Positions 60,257 through 64,000 of a stretch of DNA of 64,000 nt are shown here, piece after piece (within the stretch, counting starts at the first letter, position 1; each line of letters begins with the position of its first letter). The stretch comes from Paraburkholderia phenazinium. Lineage in GTDB: Bacteria > Pseudomonadota > Gammaproteobacteria > Burkholderiales > Burkholderiaceae. The notes beneath the pieces were generated by a model, which made no database searches, was not told the DNA's origin, and saw only the letters and a list, made by a program, of their open reading frames with translations. Made by a program: the position numbers and the translations under genes. Location: contig NZ_FSRM01000002.1 in NCBI RefSeq assembly GCF_900141745.1, positions 2,418,001 to 2,482,000 of the forward strand. The letters are read 5' to 3'.

Positions 60257-60942
60257 GAATGAATGGTCAAAAATAGATAAAGACGAGCCGCCGTGGCGTC
60301 TTCGCCGTGGAACTGTCCGTGTCCATACGTCTTATCTGAACGCTGTTATTTCGTGGTGTTTTACTTAGAAAACCCCGCAAGCGGCCACGTTCTGAACCGC
60401 ATGCACCAATAAGCCCATCGGCCCAACATTGGTCCGAATATTATGACTGATCGTTCAATAATACAAGGCGAGTTTCGAAGCCATAGAGCAAATCACAGCC
60501 ACCTCGATGCACACCGTTCGCAACCCCGCGCAGACCGCCCAGGTGGGAACATACCCGATGCTCGTCGTCACACGGACAGGCTATGCTGAGCACGTTTTTG
60601 CTCGCCCGTCAGGCCGGCAGAATCAGCCGTCGACACCCGTCAGCTTACATTCTCCTTCCTGACAGATTTGCCATTTTGGCGCCATGCAGACGTTGGTGCC
60701 AACCAACTAGCATAGGCTCAGATTTACCGTGGGACATGTGTGGCTTCGCCGGTCAGCGGGGGCGACCGGTTTGGCATTGCGTCCGCTAGCGTTGCGGCAC
60801 GCGGCGTTCATCCGTTTATGATTCGCCCGGATGTCATGCGTGCACGTCACCGTTGATCCGGCGTGAACGTAACGCGTACGACGCGTACGTTCAGGTCACG
60901 GCGACTTCTCATCCTTTCCAGAATTCTTTCGGGCGCGTTTCA
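60257..60942. other. 686-bp gap between the EamA gene and the RND pump
   Basis: No gene is supported; a 68-codon frame at 60583-60789 has no ribosome binding site or domain. The gap must carry two divergent promoters. It contains TATTAT/ATAATA (60439-60444 and 60458-60463) and a second inverted repeat close to the RND start at 60864-60893. Confidence 0.6.
60864..60893. promoter_or_regulatory. Operator-like inverted repeat upstream of the RND pump
   Basis: TGAACGTA (60864-60871) and TACGTTCA (60886-60893) are perfect reverse complements, 14 bases apart. The spacer carries ACGCGTACG, repeated directly at 60872-60880 and 60881-60889. It ends 49 bp before the pump start, fitting a TetR-family repressor site; no such regulator lies in the window. 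Confidence 0.5.
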
Positions 60943-63900
60943 ATGTGGATTGTCAACGTTGCGCTAAAGCGGCCATACACGTTCATCGTGATGGCTATTC
61001 TGATCCTGCTGGCGACGCCGTTCGTGCTGTTGACGACGCCAGTCGACGTGTTGCCGGAAATCAATATTCCGGTCGTCAGCATCATCTGGAGCTACACGGG
61101 TCTGTCGGCCGAAGACATGGCCAACCGGATCACCTCCGTCAATGAGCGGAGTCTGACGACGACGGTGAACGACATCGAGCACATCGAGTCGCAATCGCTC
61201 GCCGGCATCACGATCATCAAGCTGTTCCTGCAGCCGAACGCCAACATTCAAACCGCCATCGCCCAGACGGTCGCGGTCGAACAGGCGCAGTTGAAGCAGA
61301 TGCCGCCGGGCGCCACGCCGCCGCTGGTGATCAGCTATTCGGCCTCGAGTATTCCGGTGATCCAGCTCGGCCTGTCGAGTCCGAAAGAGTCAGAGCAGGA
61401 TCTCAACGACGTCGCGCTCAACTTCCTGCGTCCGCAACTCGTGACGATCCCAGGAGCTGCCGTGCCTTACCCCTACGGCGGTAAAACACGGCTCGTTTCA
61501 GTCGACCTGAACACGCGCGCCTTGCTCGCAAAAGGCATGACGCCTTCCGACGTGGTGAATGCCTTTAACGCGCAGAACCTGATTTTGCCAACCGGCACGG
61601 CCAAGATCGGGCCCAAGGAATACACCGTCAACATGAACGGGTCGCCCGCCACGATCGCGGGCCTCAACGACATGCCGGTGCGCACGCTCAATGGCGCGAC
61701 CACCTATCTGCGAGAGGTCGCGCATGTGCGCGACGGCTACTCTCCTCAGACCAATATCGTGCGCCAGGATGGCCATCGCGGCGTGCTGATGTCGGTGCTC
61801 AAGACCGGCAGTGCCTCGACACTGGCGATCGTCGATTCGTTGAAGGCGCTGCTGCCCACCGCGCGCGCCGCCTTGCCGCCTGACCTCGACGTCAAGGCGC
61901 TGTTCGACCAGTCGGTGTTCGTGAAGGCGGCGGTGCAGGGCGTGATCCGCGAAGCGCTCGTTGCGGCCGCGCTGACCGCAGCGATGATTCTGCTGTTTCT
62001 CGGCAACTGGCGAAGTACCTGCATTATTGCGGTGTCGATTCCTCTGTCGATTCTCACCTCGCTGATCGTCCTGCATGCGTTAGGCCAGACGATCAACATC
62101 ATGACGCTGGGCGGCCTTGCGCTGGCGGTCGGGATCCTGGTGGACGACGCCACGGTGACAATCGAGAACATCGAACGGCACCTGCATATGGGCACGGATC
62201 TGCACGAGGCGATTCTCGAAGGTGCCGGCGAAATCGCGGTGCCTGCGCTCGTCTCCACGCTGTGTATCTGTATCGTGTTCGTGCCGATGTTCTTCCTGAC
62301 GGGCGTGGCGAAATACCTGTTCGTTCCGCTTGCCGAAGCCGTGGTGTTCGCGATGATCGCGTCGTACATCCTCTCGCGTACGCTGGTGCCGACGCTCGCC
62401 ATGCTGCTGATGGGTCACGCGCACGCGCCGAAAGCGGGCAGCAAGCCAAATCTGTTCATGCGGCTTTACCATCGCTTCGACGCCGGCTTCGAGCGCATGC
62501 GTGCAGCTTATATCGTCATCCTGAGTACCGTGCTGGTACGTCGCGGCAGGTTCGGCACCATCTTCCTCGGTTTCTGCATAGTTTCGATGGGCCTGGTGTT
62601 CGTGCTCGGCGAAGATTTCTTCCCGGCGGTCGATGCCGGCGACATCCGTCTGCACATGCGCGCACCGACCGGCACGCGGATTGAAGAAACCGCGCGTCTT
62701 GCCGATGAAGTGGAAAAGGTTGTACGTGAAGTGGTGCCGCAGAAAGAACTGGTGACGATTCTCGACAACCTGGGGTTGCCGTATAGCGGTATCAACCTAT
62801 CCTATAGCAATTCCGGCACGATCGGCACGCTCGACGGCGAGATTCAGGTGGCGCTTAACGAGGACCACAAGCCTACCCAGACCTATGTCGACAAGCTGCG
62901 CCAGATCCTGCCGCAGCGCTTTCCGGGCGTGGAATTTTTCTTCCAGCCGGCCGACATCGTGACGCAGATCCTGAACTTCGGGTTGCCTGCCGCCATCGAC
63001 GTGCAGGTTGTCGGCAACGACCAGCAAGGCAACTTCGACGTGGCGCGTAAGCTCTACAAGCAGGTGAGGCTGATTCCCGGCACGGTGGACACGCACATCC
63101 AGCAACTGGTCGACGAGCCGGTGATCAATCTGGACATGGATCGCACCCGCTTGCAGCAGTTGAACCTCAACGCCAACAACGTGGCGCAGAACGTGCTCAT
63201 CTCATTGTCGGGCAGCACGCAGACATCGCCGAGCTTCTGGTTCAACAACAAGAACGGCGTCGAGTACAGCGTGGCGATACAGACGCCGCAGTACGACATC
63301 TCGTCGATCGATCAGTTGTTGCGCACGCCGGTGTCGGCGACGGCCAACGGGCCGACGCAACTGCTCGGCAACCTGGTGCGGGTCGGGCCGCAAACGCAGT
63401 TCGCACTCGTGTCGCACTACAACATCCGGCCGGTGATCGACCTGTATGTGAGTGTCGAAAAACGCGACCTGGGCAGCGTCGCGGCGCAGGTGAACAAGCT
63501 GGTGGAGCAGGCCCGTGCGACGCTGCCGCGCGGCAGCCAGATCGTGGTGCGCGGCCAGGTGCAGACCATGCGCACGTCGTTCTTCGGTTTGGGCGTGGGC
63601 GTTGCGATGGCCATCGTGCTGGTGTATCTGCTGATCGTCGTGAACTTCCAGTCGTGGGTCGATCCGCTGATCATCATTAGCGCGTTGCCGGCGGCTTTGG
63701 CGGGGATCATGTGGATGCTGTTCCTCACCGGCACGCACCTGAGCGTGCCGGCGTTGACCGGCGCCATCATGACCATGGGCGTGGCGACCGCGAACAGTAT
63801 TCTGATGGTGTCGTTCGCGCGGCAACGGTTGCACGCCGGCGCGCCGCCGCTGACCGCGGCGCTCGAGGCAGGCGCGAGCCGGATCCGTCCGGTGCTGATG

Positions 63901-64000
63901 ACGGCCTTCGCCATGATTATCGGCATGATTCCGATGGCGCTGGGTCTCGGCGAAGGGGCAGAACAGAATGCGCCGCTTGGCCGTGCGGTGATCGGCGGCC
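60943..64000 (+). CDS. RND efflux transporter permease (AcrB/HAE1 type), cut by window end
   Basis: At least 1019 aa, open to the window edge; members are typically ~1040-1060 aa, so about 30-40 residues are missing. The N-terminus (MWIVNVALKRPYTFIVMAIL) is a membrane helix, followed by the periplasmic porter domain (VDVLPEINIPVVSIIWSYTG). The proton-relay helix carries LGGLALAVGILVDDATVTIE with the paired aspartates near residue 405. The second half repeats the architecture (FFGLGVGVAMAIVLVYLLIV; GVATANSILMVSFARQRL). It should pump substrates with a membrane-fusion and an outer-membrane protein, which presumably follow outside the window. ATG 60943 starts at the first helix. Confidence 0.93.
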   Translation, partial: MWIVNVALKRPYTFIVMAILILLATPFVLLTTPVDVLPEINIPVVSIIWSYTGLSAEDMANRITSVNERSLTTTVNDIEHIESQSLAGITIIKLFLQPNANIQTAIAQTVAVEQAQLKQMPPGATPPLVISYSASSIPVIQLGLSSPKESEQDLNDVALNFLRPQLVTIPGAAVPYPYGGKTRLVSVDLNTRALLAKGMTPSDVVNAFNAQNLILPTGTAKIGPKEYTVNMNGSPATIAGLNDMPVRTLNGATTYLREVAHVRDGYSPQTNIVRQDGHRGVLMSVLKTGSASTLAIVDSLKALLPTARAALPPDLDVKALFDQSVFVKAAVQGVIREALVAAALTAAMILLFLGNWRSTCIIAVSIPLSILTSLIVLHALGQTINIMTLGGLALAVGILVDDATVTIENIERHLHMGTDLHEAILEGAGEIAVPALVSTLCICIVFVPMFFLTGVAKYLFVPLAEAVVFAMIASYILSRTLVPTLAMLLMGHAHAPKAGSKPNLFMRLYHRFDAGFERMRAAYIVILSTVLVRRGRFGTIFLGFCIVSMGLVFVLGEDFFPAVDAGDIRLHMRAPTGTRIEETARLADEVEKVVREVVPQKELVTILDNLGLPYSGINLSYSNSGTIGTLDGEIQVALNEDHKPTQTYVDKLRQILPQRFPGVEFFFQPADIVTQILNFGLPAAIDVQVVGNDQQGNFDVARKLYKQVRLIPGTVDTHIQQLVDEPVINLDMDRTRLQQLNLNANNVAQNVLISLSGSTQTSPSFWFNNKNGVEYSVAIQTPQYDISSIDQLLRTPVSATANGPTQLLGNLVRVGPQTQFALVSHYNIRPVIDLYVSVEKRDLGSVAAQVNKLVEQARATLPRGSQIVVRGQVQTMRTSFFGLGVGVAMAIVLVYLLIVVNFQSWVDPLIIISALPAALAGIMWMLFLTGTHLSVPALTGAIMTMGVATANSILMVSFARQRLHAGAPPLTAALEAGASRIRPVLMTAFAMIIGMIPMALGLGEGAEQNAPLGRAVIGG

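Noticed and set aside
59489..60262. 257-codon plus-strand frame over the EamA gene
   Set aside because: Antisense to ten membrane segments; its own translation is highly polar and unlike any protein family.
60583..60789. 68-codon frame upstream of the RND pump
   Set aside because: No start context and no similarity; ends well before the pump.
1..64000. CRISPR arrays, tRNA/rRNA genes, insertion sequences, prophage genes
   Set aside because: No spaced direct-repeat array, cloverleaf, rRNA stretch, transposase or phage structural gene was found by reading both strands; a short gene such as a divergent tRNA could still be missed by eye.

Overview
The window is high-GC DNA with dense gene packing, many ATGA-type overlaps, long antisense shadow frames and a large stock of small-molecule transporters. 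Gene content (phosphonate import genes, several ABC and MFS importers, LysR/GntR/AraC/LacI regulators, a bacterial RIO kinase, an RND pump) points to a betaproteobacterium of the Burkholderia/Paraburkholderia group. This is inferred from family content; no rRNA or marker gene is present. No tRNA, rRNA, CRISPR array, transposase or prophage was seen.

Layout. 0.1-1.1 kb: a secreted DUF1571-like protein. 1.1-5.8 kb (minus strand): a phosphonate block, phnM-phnD-phnC-phnE-hexapeptide transferase, without the C-P lyase core and with a TCTAGA-type palindrome in front. 5.8-6.8 kb: a gene-poor kilobase. 6.8-9.4 kb: a TonB-dependent receptor. 9.8-12.8 kb: an LprI-like protein, a small ORF, then a coupled polysaccharide deacetylase and glycosyltransferase. 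13.2-16.7 kb: a Tat-exported NHL protein, an alaX-araC pair and a MarR regulator.

17.1-24.1 kb holds the most unusual system. An ABC importer (binding protein, ATPase, two permeases) is followed by a QPRTase (NadC type), then a single protein that fuses a PhnN ribose-1,5-bisphosphate kinase to a thymidine/AMP-phosphorylase-type enzyme, then an FRG-domain protein. Read together, the enzymes could turn a nucleoside monophosphate into PRPP and spend the PRPP on phosphoribosylating an imported pyridine carboxylate. An MHS-type carboxylate symporter follows.

25.5-33.5 kb: a polyamine-type ABC importer divergent from a NodB/PuuE-like hydrolase, an FCD GntR regulator and a gamma-glutamyltransferase. 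33.6-35.8 kb: MgtC and a non-canonical NRAMP transporter, divergent. 36.4-39.4 kb: small hypothetical genes, a PTS EIIA protein with an unusual N-terminal region, and a DapA-family gene with a short partner. 39.8-46.6 kb: a beta-glucoside operon (GH1 enzyme, sugar ABC importer, LacI regulator) behind a perfect LacI-type operator. 46.6-49.8 kb: a RIO kinase, an unlisted 32-residue ORF and a SulP transporter. 49.9-53.2 kb: hypothetical proteins around an AT-rich gap, and a LysE exporter. 53.4-58.3 kb: an acid-sugar catabolic cluster (MFS, DapA-family lyase, LysR, mandelate-racemase-type enolase). 58.4-59.2 kb: a hicAB toxin-antitoxin pair. 59.2-64 kb: a drug/metabolite exporter and an RND pump cut by the window end.

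The overall picture is a metabolic accessory region, probably of a secondary replicon or a variable chromosome section: a row of self-contained import-plus-catabolism modules, each with its own regulator. Start sites were chosen by ribosome binding site and family length. Functions of transport substrates are inference.
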